A stretch of 64,000 bases of DNA, taken from the NCBI RefSeq assembly GCF_024585265.1, contig NZ_CP036533.1, forward strand, positions 5,093,001 to 5,157,000, written 5' to 3'. Positions 14,603 to 23,624 of the stretch are shown one piece after another. Numbering within the stretch: position 1 is the first letter of the stretch; the number at the start of each line of letters is the position of its first letter. Made by a program: the position numbers and the translations under genes. The notes under the pieces are model-generated. The model was not told where the DNA came from and searched no databases. It saw only the letters and a program-made list of their open reading frames with translations. Source of the stretch: Bradyrhizobium sp. WBAH42 (GTDB taxonomy: Bacteria > Pseudomonadota > Alphaproteobacteria > Rhizobiales > Xanthobacteraceae).

Positions 14603-16804
14603 ATGACTGACGCTCCGAAGGGGCCACAAACACCGTCGTCATGCCCGGGCTTGGCCCGGGCATCCACGGACTTTGGCGCCGCGGCTCAGAACGTGGATGG
14701 CCGGGACAAGCCCGGCCATGACGCGCGGAAAGGGCGGATTGCCTTCCGCTTTCTCTCGACAGCCGCGTTCTCTTTCATCCTCACCGTCATCGGCTTCGTT
14801 GCCTGGGTCTATTCCCTCGGCCCGCTCCCGCTCGACGAAGCCCGCCAGGTCTCCACCACCATCGTCGATCGCAACGGCAAGCTGCTGCGCGCCTATGCCA
14901 TGGCGGATGGGCGCTGGCGGTTGCCAGTCGATGCCAGGACCAACGTCGATCCGACCTACCTGAAACTGCTGTTCGCCTATGAGGACCAGCGCTTCTACGG
15001 CCATGACGGCATCGATCCGCTGGCGCTGGGGCGCGCCGCGTTGCAGCTGGGAACGCGCGGCCACATCGTCTCGGGCGGCTCGACCATCACGATGCAGCTC
15101 GCCCGCCTGATCGAGCCGCGGCGGCAGCGTTCGCTCTATGCAAAGCTGCGGCAGATCGTGCGTGCGATCGAGATCGAGCGCAGCATGAGCAAGGAAGAGA
15201 TCCTCGATCTCTATCTGGCGCTCGCGCCCTATGGCGGCAATCTCGAAGGAATCCGCGCGGCGTCGATCGCCTATCTCGGCAAGGAGCCGAAGCGGCTGTC
15301 GCTGGCGGAGGCCGCGCTGCTGGTCGCGCTGCCGCAGTCGCCGGAGACGCGCCGGCTGGACCGCTATCCTGAGGCGGCGCGAAAGGCGCGCGACCGCGTG
15401 CTCGACCGCATGGTCGAGGAGCACGTGGTTAGTGCCGACGACGCGGCGCAGGCCAAGGCTGTGGCGGTGCCGAACCTGCGCAAGCCGATGCCGATCCTGG
15501 CGCCGCATGCCTCCGACTCTGCGATGTCGACGGTCAAGGACACGCCGATCATCAAGCTGACGCTCGATGCGAACCTGCAGAAGATGCTGGAGCCGCTGGC
15601 GCGCGACCGCGCCATCGCGCTGGGTCCGAACATCTCGGTTGCCATCATCGTGATCGACAATGAGAGCGGCGACGTGCTCGCGCGCGTCGGCTCGGCCGAT
15701 TATTTCGACGAGAGCCGGGCAGGGCAGGTCGACATGACCCGCGCCGTCCGCTCGCCCGGCTCGACGCTGAAGCCTTTCATCTACGGACTCGCCTTCGAGG
15801 ACGGCTTCGTCCATCCCGACAGCCTGATCGACGACCGGCCGGTCCGCTTCGGCTCCTATGCGCCGGAAAATTTCGACATGACCTTCCAGGGCACGGTGCC
15901 GGTGAGGAAGGCGCTGCAATTGTCGTTGAACGTGCCGGCCATCGTGCTGCTCGACCGCGTCGGCTCGAGCCGGCTCGCCTCGCGGCTGCGGCAGGCCGGC
16001 GGCAACCTCATCCTGCCCAAGGACGAAGCGCCCGGCCTTGCCATGGGCCTCGGCGGCGTCGGCGTGACGCTCCAGGACCTCGCCCAGCTCTATGCCGGCT
16101 TCGCCCGGCTCGGAACCACCAAGCCGCTCCGCGAGATCGTGACGGCCAAGGACGATCGCGAACCGCTCCGGCTGCTGGATCAGGTCGCAGCCTGGCAGGT
16201 CGGCAACGTCCTGCTCGGCACGCCCCCGCCGGAGAACGCCGCCCACAACCGCATCGCCTTCAAGACCGGCACCTCCTATGGCTATCGCGATGCCTGGTCG
16301 GTCGGCTTCGACGGCCGCATGACTATCGGCGTCTGGGTCGGCCGTCCGGATGGGGCGCCGGTTCCCGGCCTGATCGGACGCGTCGCGGCTGCGCCCATCC
16401 TGTTCGACGCCTTCGCCCGCAGCGGCAAGACGCTGACCCCCTTGCCGAAGCCCCCCAAGGGAACCCTGGTCGCAAGCAACGCGAAGCTGCCGCTGCCCTT
16501 GAAGCGGTTCCGGCCGGTCGGGGAACTGGTGCGAAGCGGGGGCGAGCAGGCGCTGCACATCCAGTTTCCCCTGAACGGCTCGCGGATCGACGTCGATCGA
16601 TCAGGTGGCCGGGAGAGCGCAGCCATGCCGGTCAAGGTCGCCGGCGGCGTGCTGCCCATGACGGTCATGGTTAACGGCACCGCGCTCGGCGAGATCGACG
16701 GCCGCCGGCAACGGCTGATCGATCCGCCCGGCCCGGGCTTTGCACGGCTCACCGTGATCGACGCCACGGGCGCCGCGGACACAGTCGTCATTCGAATTCA
16801 ATGA
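14603..16804 (+). CDS. pbpC: Penicillin-binding protein 1C
   Basis: This is a bifunctional peptidoglycan glycosyltransferase/transpeptidase of about 733 residues. After a membrane helix (about residues 50-72) comes the GT51 domain with EDQRFYGHDG and GGSTITMQLARL. The transpeptidase follows with active-site motif STLK (within SPGSTLKPF, about residue 386), SLN, and KTGTSYGYRDAW. The C-terminal BiPBP_C beta domain (about 640-733) identifies the 1C class. The start is uncertain: in-frame options are GTG 14594, ATG 14603 and GTG 14693. The first two make the N-terminus read through a palindromic repeat at 14637-14723. It lies directly behind the alpha-2-macroglobulin gene and is probably cotranscribed with it. 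Confidence 0.92.
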   Translation: MTDAPKGPQTPSSCPGLARASTDFGAAAQNVDGRDKPGHDARKGRIAFRFLSTAAFSFILTVIGFVAWVYSLGPLPLDEARQVSTTIVDRNGKLLRAYAMADGRWRLPVDARTNVDPTYLKLLFAYEDQRFYGHDGIDPLALGRAALQLGTRGHIVSGGSTITMQLARLIEPRRQRSLYAKLRQIVRAIEIERSMSKEEILDLYLALAPYGGNLEGIRAASIAYLGKEPKRLSLAEAALLVALPQSPETRRLDRYPEAARKARDRVLDRMVEEHVVSADDAAQAKAVAVPNLRKPMPILAPHASDSAMSTVKDTPIIKLTLDANLQKMLEPLARDRAIALGPNISVAIIVIDNESGDVLARVGSADYFDESRAGQVDMTRAVRSPGSTLKPFIYGLAFEDGFVHPDSLIDDRPVRFGSYAPENFDMTFQGTVPVRKALQLSLNVPAIVLLDRVGSSRLASRLRQAGGNLILPKDEAPGLAMGLGGVGVTLQDLAQLYAGFARLGTTKPLREIVTAKDDREPLRLLDQVAAWQVGNVLLGTPPPENAAHNRIAFKTGTSYGYRDAWSVGFDGRMTIGVWVGRPDGAPVPGLIGRVAAAPILFDAFARSGKTLTPLPKPPKGTLVASNAKLPLPLKRFRPVGELVRSGGEQALHIQFPLNGSRIDVDRSGGRESAAMPVKVAGGVLPMTVMVNGTALGEIDGRRQRLIDPPGPGFARLTVIDATGAADTVVIRIQ
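14637..14723. repeat. Bradyrhizobium-type palindromic repeat inside the pbpC 5' end
   Basis: This 87-base element starts CGTCATGCCCGGGC and ends with the inverted counterpart GGCCATGACG. It contains nested hairpins (CCCGGGCTTGGCCCGGG near the left end, GGCCGGGACAAGCCCGGCC near the right end) joined by matching ATCCACG and CGTGGAT segments. It is an imperfect dispersed palindrome of a class that is abundant between genes in Bradyrhizobium and Rhodopseudomonas. Here it has no stop codon in the pbpC frame and would encode part of its cytoplasmic N-terminus. Confidence 0.85.
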
Positions 16805-16854
16805 CCCTGCCTTAAGCGGTTGTGGCCATGGCGGTTTCAGCGTAAGCGGAACCA

Positions 16855-18597
16855 ATGGCCGAGACCTACCCAAGCCCCCGTTTTGGAGCCCCCCGCGAGT
16901 CGAAATCGCCCGCAAATCCGGGCAGCGGGCTCGTGCGCATGCTCGACATCGTCACCGCCAGCCACGCGCGCGCGGTCGGCTTCCTGGTGCTGTGCGCGCT
17001 GCTGCTGTTCCTGCCGGGCTTCTTCACCATTCCGCCGATCGATCGCGATGAGGCACGGTTTGCCCAGGCCACCAAGCAGATGGTCGAGAGCGGCGACTAT
17101 GTCGATATCCGCTTTCAGGAGGACGTCCGCTACAAGAAGCCGGTCGGCATCTACTGGTTGCAATCGGCGACCGTCGAAGCCGCCGCGATGCTCAAGCTGC
17201 CGAAGGCCGAATTGCGCATCTGGGTCTATCGGCTGCCGTCGCTGATGGGCGCGATCGGCGCCGTGCTCATGACCTATTGGGCCGCGCTCGGCTTCGTCAC
17301 GCGGCGCGCCGCGGTGCTGGCGGCGCTGATGATGTGCGCCTCCGTGCTGCTCGGTGTCGAAGCGCGCCTGGCGAAGACCGATGCGATGCTGCTGCTTTGC
17401 GTCGTCTCCGCGATGGGCGCGATGGCGCGGGCCTATTTGTCCTGGCAGCGCGCCGAGGACGAGACGCATCCGCCGTGGAGCTGGCCCGCGATTTTCTGGA
17501 CCGCGCTCGCAGTGGGCATCCTGATCAAGGGCCCGCTGATCCTGATGTTTGCAGGCCTGACCATCGTCGCGCTCGCGATCCAGGACCGCGACGCCTCCTG
17601 GCTGTGGAAGCTGCGGCCGGTCTGGGGCCTGATGTGGATGCTGGTGCTGGTGCTGCCGTGGTTCGTCGCGATCTTCTGGCGCGCGGGCGAAACCTTCTTC
17701 GCTGACTCCGTCGGCGGTGACATGCTGAGCAAGATCGGGGCCCAGGAATCCCACGGCGCGCCGCCCGGACTGTACCTGGCGCTGTTCTGGATCACGTTCT
17801 GGCCGGGCGCGCCGCTGGCGGCGATGGCGGCGCCTGCGGTCTGGCGGGCCCGGCGCGAGCCCGGCGCGCAGTTCCTGCTGGCCTGGCTGATCCCGTCCTG
17901 GATCGTGTTCGAGGCCGTGCTGACCAAGCTGCCGCATTACGTGCTGCCGCTGTATCCAGCGATCGCGATCCTCACCGCCGGCGCGGTGGAGCGGCGCGTG
18001 CTGTCGCGCTCCTGGCTGATGCGCGGCTCGGCCTGGTGGTTCGCGATCCCCGCCGCCGCCTCGATCATTGCGGTGGTCGGCGCGGTGATGCTGACGCGGC
18101 AGCCCGCCTTCGTGGCCTGGCCGTTCATCGCGGCCGCGCTGATCTTCGGCCTGTTCGCCTGGTGGCTGTTCGATACCAACCGCGCCGAGCGCTCACTGCT
18201 CAACGCGCTGGTCGCAGCCCTGATGCTCGCCGTGACAATTTACGGCATCGTCCTGCCGTCGCTGACGCCGCTATTTCCCAGCATCGAGATCGCGCGCGCG
18301 CTTCGCAACGTCACCTGCGTCGGACCGAAGGCGGCTGCGGCCGGTTATCACGAGCCGAGCCTCGTCTTCCTGGCGGGCACCCGGACCTTGCTCACCGACG
18401 GCTCCGGCGCGGCGGACTTCCTGCGGCAGGGCAGCTGCCGCTTCGCGCTGATCGAGCAGCGCTCGGAGCGCAGCTTCGTGCAGCGCGCCGAGGCGATCGG
18501 GCTGCGCTACAAGGTCGGCGCGCGCATCGACGGTTATAATTTCTCGCAAGGACGAGCCATCTCGATCTCGATCTTCCGCTCGGAAGGTACCGAATAG
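16855..18597 (+). CDS. GT39/ArnT-like polyprenyl-phosphate-dependent glycosyltransferase
   Basis: This is a 580-residue inner-membrane GT-C glycosyltransferase with about 11-12 membrane segments. The first periplasmic loop carries IDRDEARFAQATKQM, the ArnT/PMT-type acidic motif whose aspartate is catalytic, followed by RFQEDVRYKKPVGIYWLQ, also typical of ArnT-like enzymes. Such enzymes move a sugar from undecaprenyl phosphate onto lipid A or another periplasmic acceptor. The next gene (PAP2) starts one base after its stop, and a DPM1-like GT2 plus a LAB_N protein follow. The cassette therefore contains a polyprenyl-phosphate-sugar synthase and its transferase. The sugar and acceptor are not determined by sequence. 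Confidence 0.88.
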   Translation: MAETYPSPRFGAPRESKSPANPGSGLVRMLDIVTASHARAVGFLVLCALLLFLPGFFTIPPIDRDEARFAQATKQMVESGDYVDIRFQEDVRYKKPVGIYWLQSATVEAAAMLKLPKAELRIWVYRLPSLMGAIGAVLMTYWAALGFVTRRAAVLAALMMCASVLLGVEARLAKTDAMLLLCVVSAMGAMARAYLSWQRAEDETHPPWSWPAIFWTALAVGILIKGPLILMFAGLTIVALAIQDRDASWLWKLRPVWGLMWMLVLVLPWFVAIFWRAGETFFADSVGGDMLSKIGAQESHGAPPGLYLALFWITFWPGAPLAAMAAPAVWRARREPGAQFLLAWLIPSWIVFEAVLTKLPHYVLPLYPAIAILTAGAVERRVLSRSWLMRGSAWWFAIPAAASIIAVVGAVMLTRQPAFVAWPFIAAALIFGLFAWWLFDTNRAERSLLNALVAALMLAVTIYGIVLPSLTPLFPSIEIARALRNVTCVGPKAAAAGYHEPSLVFLAGTRTLLTDGSGAADFLRQGSCRFALIEQRSERSFVQRAEAIGLRYKVGARIDGYNFSQGRAISISIFRSEGTE

Positions 18598-18598
18598 G

Positions 18599-19444
18599 AT
18601 GCAGGCGCCGACCGATATTGCGCCGCATGCGGGCTACCCCGCGCAATTGCTCGCCGTGTCCTGGCGCGCGCTGGCGCAGCTCGTGCGGTCGCCCTCGCAT
18701 TCGTGCCGCGCCGAGGCCGCCCGGAAGCTGGCGCGGCATTCACTATGGCTTGCCATGGCGGGTGCAGCCCTGGTCATCGTGCTGATGGTCGCGTTCGATC
18801 AGACCGAGATCCTGCTGATGCCGCCGCGCGGCACGCCGAGCCTGTGGCCGATCCGGATCCTGACCGATTTCGGCAAGGACGAGTATATCCTCTCGGTGAT
18901 GGGGGCTGCGCTGGTGGTGCTGGCGCTCGTCGCGGCCGGGCTGCGCGGGAGCCGCCGCGCGCTGCTGCTGGGCTTCGGCACGCGGCTGCAATTCATGTTT
19001 CTGTCGGTTGCCGTGTCTGCCTTCGTCGCCGAGATCCTGAAATATCTCATCGGCCGCGGACGCCCCTTCGTCGGGGGCACGGCCAATCCGTTCAACTTCG
19101 TTCCGTTCGAGGGGACGGGAGCTTATGCCAGCCTGCCGTCGGGCCATGCCGTGGCTGCGTTCGCCCTGGCGTTTGCCGTGTCCGCATTGTGGCCGCGCCT
19201 GCGCGTCTTCATGTTCACTTACGCAATCGTGATCCTGCTGACGCGCCTCGTGCTGCTGGCCCATCACCCGAGCGACGTCGTGGCCGGCGCTCTGGTCGGA
19301 ACGGTCGGCGCCATGGCCGTCCGCTACTGGTTCGCGGCCCGAAAGCTCGGATTTGCCATCCGTGCCGACGGCACCATCGTGCCGCTTTCAGGGACGTTTT
19401 CCGACCGCCTCAAAAGGGTTGCCCACCGGGCATCCGCCCCATAA
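18599..19444 (+). CDS. PAP2-family membrane phosphatase
   Basis: This is a 281-residue membrane phosphatase with about six hydrophobic segments. All three PAP2 motifs are visible: KYLIGRGRP (about residues 148-156), PSGHAVAAF (about 180-188, histidine acid/base) and RLVLLAHHPSDVVAG (about 217-231, nucleophilic histidine). The long N-terminal region (about residues 1-50) is polar. It sits between an ArnT-like transferase and a GT2. It could dephosphorylate lipid A (as LpxE does), freeing a site for glycosylation, or recycle undecaprenyl pyrophosphate; sequence alone does not separate these. Confidence 0.88.
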   Translation: MQAPTDIAPHAGYPAQLLAVSWRALAQLVRSPSHSCRAEAARKLARHSLWLAMAGAALVIVLMVAFDQTEILLMPPRGTPSLWPIRILTDFGKDEYILSVMGAALVVLALVAAGLRGSRRALLLGFGTRLQFMFLSVAVSAFVAEILKYLIGRGRPFVGGTANPFNFVPFEGTGAYASLPSGHAVAAFALAFAVSALWPRLRVFMFTYAIVILLTRLVLLAHHPSDVVAGALVGTVGAMAVRYWFAARKLGFAIRADGTIVPLSGTFSDRLKRVAHRASAP

Positions 19445-19508
19445 AAGCGGCTGCCTGCCGGGACCGCCGGTTCCCTTGGGCAGGTCAATTCCAACCACGA
19501 GCCTCGAT

Positions 19509-20246
19509 TTGTCGACGTCCCAGCCATCGGTTTCCATCGTCGTTCCCGTGCGCAACGAAGCCGACAACATCGCGCCACTGATCGCGGAGATCGGCGCGGC
19601 GCTCGATGGCCGCTGGCCCTATGAGATCATCTACGTCAACGATGGCTCCGCCGACGCCACCGGCGAGCGGCTTGCCGCCATCATGAAACAACGGAGCAAT
19701 CTGCGTCAGCTTCGCCATGCAAGATCGGGCGGCCAGTCCGCGGCCGTGCGCAGCGGCGTGCGCGCGGCGCGCGGAGAGATCGTGGCGACGCTCGACGGCG
19801 ACGGCCAGAACAATCCGGCCTTCCTGCCCGACCTGATCGCGGCGGTCGAGAAGGGAGCAGGGCGCGTCGGGCTCGCTGCCGGCCAGCGCGTCGGGCGCAA
19901 GGACACCGGTTTCAAGAAATTCCAGTCGCGCGTGGCCAATGGGGTTCGCAATGCCATCCTGAAGGACGGCACGCGCGACACCGGCTGCGGGCTGAAGGCG
20001 TTTCGCCGCGACGTCTTCCTGATGCTGCCCTATTTCGACGGGCTGCATCGCTTCCTCCCCGCGTTGGTCCGCCGCGAAGGCTACGACATCGCCTATGTCG
20101 ACGTGATCGACCGGCCGCGCCATTCCGGCGTGTCCAACTATGGCTTCTTCGATCGGCTGTGGATCGGCATCATGGATCTCGCAGGCGTGTGGTGGCTGAT
20201 CCGCCGCAAGAAGCCGACGCCAGAAGTGACCGAGGTGAACGCATGA
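19509..20246 (+). CDS. DPM1-like family 2 glycosyltransferase
   Basis: This is a GT-A glycosyltransferase of about 245 residues, similar to dolichol-phosphate mannose synthase. It has VSIVVPVRNEADNI at the N-terminus, IIYVNDGSADAT, the metal-binding DGDGQNN motif, and a GCGLKAFRRDVF segment followed by the HRFLPAL helix. It probably links a sugar to undecaprenyl phosphate on the cytoplasmic side for the GT39 enzyme encoded upstream. The start is uncertain: TTG at 19509 gives a normal N-terminus (STSQPSVSIVV), TTG 19476 is another option, and the first in-frame ATG (19353) would overlap the PAP2 gene by 92 bases. Its stop overlaps the next start (ATGA). Confidence 0.87.
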   Translation: MSTSQPSVSIVVPVRNEADNIAPLIAEIGAALDGRWPYEIIYVNDGSADATGERLAAIMKQRSNLRQLRHARSGGQSAAVRSGVRAARGEIVATLDGDGQNNPAFLPDLIAAVEKGAGRVGLAAGQRVGRKDTGFKKFQSRVANGVRNAILKDGTRDTGCGLKAFRRDVFLMLPYFDGLHRFLPALVRREGYDIAYVDVIDRPRHSGVSNYGFFDRLWIGIMDLAGVWWLIRRKKPTPEVTEVNA

Positions 20247-20581
20247 TCATTCAATACGGTCAGGCGCTGAGCAATTATCTCTATGACGTCTTCGTCGCCA
20301 AGTTCGATTTCTGGCTGGCGTTCGGCCTCGTCGCGCAATTGTTCTTCACCGCGCGCTTCCTGGTGCAGTGGATCGCGAGCGAGCGCGCCGGCAACAGCGT
20401 GGTGCCGATGGCGTTCTGGTTCTGCTCGATGGGCGGCGGGCTGATGACGCTGGTCTATGGCGTCGTGAAGCGCGAGCCCGTGATCATCCTCGGACAGTCG
20501 CTGGCGACGATCATCTATATCCGCAACATCATGCTGATCTGGAAGAACCGCGGCACCGCCTCGAAGACGCTGGACCGCTGA
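20243..20581 (+). CDS. LAB_N (lipid-A-disaccharide synthase N-terminal domain) membrane protein
   Basis: This is a 112-residue protein with about three membrane helices, matching the stand-alone LAB_N domain. Diagnostic segments are FFTARFLVQWIASERAGNSV, FWFCSMGGGLMTLVYG and QSLATIIYIRNIMLIWK. The family usually travels with DPM1-type GT2 and GT39 enzymes and is thought to take part in moving or presenting the lipid-linked sugar. Its biochemical role is not established. It is translationally coupled to the GT2 gene (ATGA overlap) and ends ten bases from the convergent Na/Pi cotransporter gene. Confidence 0.9.
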   Translation: MIIQYGQALSNYLYDVFVAKFDFWLAFGLVAQLFFTARFLVQWIASERAGNSVVPMAFWFCSMGGGLMTLVYGVVKREPVIILGQSLATIIYIRNIMLIWKNRGTASKTLDR

Positions 20582-20591
20582 TACGACGTGT

Positions 20592-22283
20592 TTATCGCGG
20601 CAGCGCCGACGCCGCGCCTGAGGCGGGCAGGGTGGCCGTCTCCGTCTCGGTTCTGCGGTAGGGCTCGCCGGCGGCATCGAGCACGGGATACGCGACCGAG
20701 CAGATATGCGAATGGATGCGCCTGAGGTCGCGCAGCACGTCGAGATGCAGCGAGGTCGTTTCGATGGTCTCGGAGCGGCCCTCGCGCAGGCGGTCGAGAT
20801 GACGCTCGACGGCGGCAAGCTCGGCGTTCTTCAGCATGGTCTTTTCAACCAGCAGCTTGCGCGCCTCGTTGGCGTCGCCCGACATGAAGACGCCGAAGGC
20901 GATGCGCAGCGAATCCATCGTGCGCTTGTGGAAGGCGGCGAGCTCCTCGGCCCCCTCGGCCGAGAACTGGAAGCGGCGCTTGATCTTCTTGGTGGCGAGC
21001 TCGCTCAGGCTCTTGTCGATGATGTCGCCGATATGCTCGAGGTTGATGGCGAAGGAGATGATCTCCATCGCGCGCCGCCCTTCGCTCTCGTCGAGGCTGC
21101 CGCGCATCAATTTCGTCACGTAGAGCTTGATGGCCTCGTCCAGACCGTCGACGAGATTGTCCATCTTGGAGACCTGGTCGACCAGCGCACGGTCGCCGGT
21201 CATCATCGCGGCCATCACCTTGCGCAGCATCACCTCGACGAAGTCGCCCATGCGCAAGGTTTCGCGGGCGGCGTCGGCGAGCGCAAGCGAGGGCGTCTCC
21301 AGCGCGGTCTCGTCGAGATAGCGCGGCCGAGCCGGGTCGGCCTCCTGCACCCGATCGGGCAGCAGCCACGTGAGCAGGCGCGACAAGGTGTCGAGCAGGC
21401 CGATGAAGAGGACGGCCGTGCCGACGTTGAAGGCGATGTGGAAGGCCGCCGTCATCTTCGCGAGATCCGGCTGCCAGGCATGCATGTGCCCGGCGATGAC
21501 GCCGAGGAAGGGCAGCACGAGCGCGATCCCGATCACGCGGTTGACGAGATTGCCGACCGGCAGGCGATAGCTCGCGGGATCGTCGCGCCTAGCGCCTTCG
21601 AACACCGGATTGATGGCGCTGCCGAGATTGGCACCCAGCACCAGCGCCAGCGCCGCTTCCGGCGTGATGAACTGCGAATAGGCCAGCGACATGATCAGAA
21701 GCACGCTGGCGACGCTCGAATGTACCGCCCAGGTGACGAGCGCGGCGATGACGATGCAGAGAACGGGATCGCCGGTGACGGCCGACATCACGAGGCGCAT
21801 GCCGGGTGCGTTCTCCGCCGGCGCCATCGTGTCGAGCAGGATGTGCAGCGACAGCAGCATCAGGCCGAGGCCGATGCAGACGCGGCCAATGTCCTTGATC
21901 CGGGAGCGCGGTCCCGAGCGGAAGGCGACGAGGCCGAGCACGAACAGCACCGGCGCGACGGCTGCGATGTTGAATGACAGCACCTGCACGATCAGCGTCG
22001 TGCCGACATTGGCTCCCAGCATGATGGCAAGCGCTGCGGCGAGACTGACGAGGCCCTCGGCCGCGAACGACGAGGTGATCAGCGCCGTCGCCGTGCTGCT
22101 CTGGAGCAGCGCCGTGAGCGAGAGCCCGGCCGCGAAGGCGCTGGCGCGGTTGCTCAGCGCCTTACCGAGCAGGCGCCTGAGGTCGGGGCCGAAGGCGCGC
22201 AAGATCCCGCTGTGGACCATGTGCAGGCCCCACAGCAACAGCGCAACGCCGCCCATGAGATCGAGCAGAACCAACGTTCCCAT
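20592..22283 (-). CDS. Na+/phosphate cotransporter with PhoU-like domain (NptA/YjbB type)
   Basis: This is a 563-residue protein. The N-terminal ~310 residues form the Na/Pi cotransporter membrane domain with two inverted repeats marked by LLQSSTATALITSS and VHSSVASVLLIMS, the QSS-type motifs that bind phosphate and sodium. The C-terminal ~220 residues are a helical PhoU-like regulatory domain (from about residue 340, SLALADAARETLRMGDFVEVML). It moves phosphate across the inner membrane; the E. coli homologue YjbB can export. There is no phosphate-regulon neighbour. The ATG at 22283 opens directly into the first helix. Confidence 0.92.
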   Translation of the reverse strand: MGTLVLLDLMGGVALLLWGLHMVHSGILRAFGPDLRRLLGKALSNRASAFAAGLSLTALLQSSTATALITSSFAAEGLVSLAAALAIMLGANVGTTLIVQVLSFNIAAVAPVLFVLGLVAFRSGPRSRIKDIGRVCIGLGLMLLSLHILLDTMAPAENAPGMRLVMSAVTGDPVLCIVIAALVTWAVHSSVASVLLIMSLAYSQFITPEAALALVLGANLGSAINPVFEGARRDDPASYRLPVGNLVNRVIGIALVLPFLGVIAGHMHAWQPDLAKMTAAFHIAFNVGTAVLFIGLLDTLSRLLTWLLPDRVQEADPARPRYLDETALETPSLALADAARETLRMGDFVEVMLRKVMAAMMTGDRALVDQVSKMDNLVDGLDEAIKLYVTKLMRGSLDESEGRRAMEIISFAINLEHIGDIIDKSLSELATKKIKRRFQFSAEGAEELAAFHKRTMDSLRIAFGVFMSGDANEARKLLVEKTMLKNAELAAVERHLDRLREGRSETIETTSLHLDVLRDLRRIHSHICSVAYPVLDAAGEPYRRTETETATLPASGAASALPR

Positions 22284-22439
22284 GCTCCGTGTCCGGATTG
22301 GAGGTCGATTGGTGAGGCTAGCGCCAAATGCTTGAGGATCAAACCATTTGTTGGCGCATCGGCGTTAACGTTTGCCGTGGCTGCACGTTCCCGCGGCGCG
22401 CATTGGCGCGTCCGCAGGCGCGATGCCTTGCGCGCAGGC

Positions 22440-23624
22440 TCACATTGCCGCTTTGAGGGCAGCGAAGCCGCGATCGAGATCGGCCTTGAGATCGTCGGTG
22501 CTCTCGAGCCCGATGTGGAGACGCAGCGTCGGGCCGCCGGGCGCCCATTTGGTCGCGGTCCGATAGGCGTCGCAATCAAAGGGAATCGCGAGGCTTTCGA
22601 ATCCGCCCCAGGAGAAGCCCATGCCGAACAGCTTGAGCGTGTTGAGCATGGTGTCGACCGCCTTCTGCGGCGCCGGCTTCAGCACGATGCTGAACAGGCC
22701 CGAGGCGCCGCTGAAGTCGCGCTTCCAGATCGCATGACCGGGATCGGTCTCAAGCCCGGGATGCAGCACGCGCGCGACCTCAGGCCTCGTCGCCAGCCAG
22801 CGCGCCATCTCGAGCCCGGAGCGATGATGTTGCGCGAGCCGCACCGACAGGGTGCGCAGGCCGCGCAGCGCCAGGAAGACGTCGTCGGGGCCGGCGCAGA
22901 CGCCGAGCAGGCGGATGCCTTCGGCGATCATCGGCCAGGCCTTGGCGTTGGCCGAGATGGTGCCGAACATGATGTCGGAATGGCCGCCGATATATTTGGT
23001 GGCGGCCTGCATGCTGATGTCGACGCCCTGTTCCAGCGAGCGGTGATAGAGCGGCGTCGCCCAGGTGTTGTCGTCGATGACGAGCGCGCCGCGCCCATGC
23101 GCGACGTCGGCGATGACGCGGATGTCGGGCATCTCGAACGACTGCGAGCCCGGCGCCTCCACCAGAACGGCCCGGGTGTTGGGCTTGAACAGCTTGTCGA
23201 TGCCGGCGCCGATCAGCGGATCGAAATAGGTGGTCTCGACGCCGTAGCGGGTCAGCATGCCGTTGCAGAAATTGCGCGTGGGCCGATAGACGTTGTCGAC
23301 CACCAGGATGTGGTCGCCGGCCTTCAGCACCGAGAGCAGGGTGGTGGAGATCGCCGACAGCCCCGACGGCACGATGCCGACGCCGGCGCATTGCGGACCC
23401 TCCAGCGCCATCAGAGTCTCCTGGAACGCCTTGGTGGTCGGGGAACCGTGACGGCCATAGGTGAACTCGCCGCGATGGGCGTGCAGGTCCTCGGCGGTCG
23501 GATAGAGCACGGTCGAGCCGTGGAAGACCGGCGGATTGACGAACCCCTTCTGCGCCTTGGTGTCGCGGCCGGAGGTGACCAGCCGGGTTTCGGCGTGCTG
23601 CTCTTGGGGGTGCGAAGAATCCAT
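22440..23624 (-). CDS. metC: Cystathionine beta-lyase
   Basis: This is a 394-residue Cys/Met-metabolism PLP enzyme that cleaves cystathionine to homocysteine, pyruvate and ammonia in methionine biosynthesis. Visible motifs are YGRHGSPTTKAFQ, SGLSAISTTLLS (phosphate binding), the DNTWATP aspartate motif, and AATKYIGGHSD with the Schiff-base lysine. The overall form is the MetC class that is common in rhizobia. The frame is open upstream to 23726, but the ATG at 23624 gives the standard N-terminus (MDSSHPQEQHAETRLVTSGRD). It is monocistronic. Specificity among beta-lyase, gamma-lyase and gamma-synthase is inferred. Confidence 0.88.
   Translation of the reverse strand: MDSSHPQEQHAETRLVTSGRDTKAQKGFVNPPVFHGSTVLYPTAEDLHAHRGEFTYGRHGSPTTKAFQETLMALEGPQCAGVGIVPSGLSAISTTLLSVLKAGDHILVVDNVYRPTRNFCNGMLTRYGVETTYFDPLIGAGIDKLFKPNTRAVLVEAPGSQSFEMPDIRVIADVAHGRGALVIDDNTWATPLYHRSLEQGVDISMQAATKYIGGHSDIMFGTISANAKAWPMIAEGIRLLGVCAGPDDVFLALRGLRTLSVRLAQHHRSGLEMARWLATRPEVARVLHPGLETDPGHAIWKRDFSGASGLFSIVLKPAPQKAVDTMLNTLKLFGMGFSWGGFESLAIPFDCDAYRTATKWAPGGPTLRLHIGLESTDDLKADLDRGFAALKAAM

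Noticed and set aside
11321..14629. Minus-strand open frame of about 1100 codons opposite the alpha-2-macroglobulin gene
   Set aside because: Same reason: low-complexity Arg/His/Glu composition, with a confirmed gene on the other strand.
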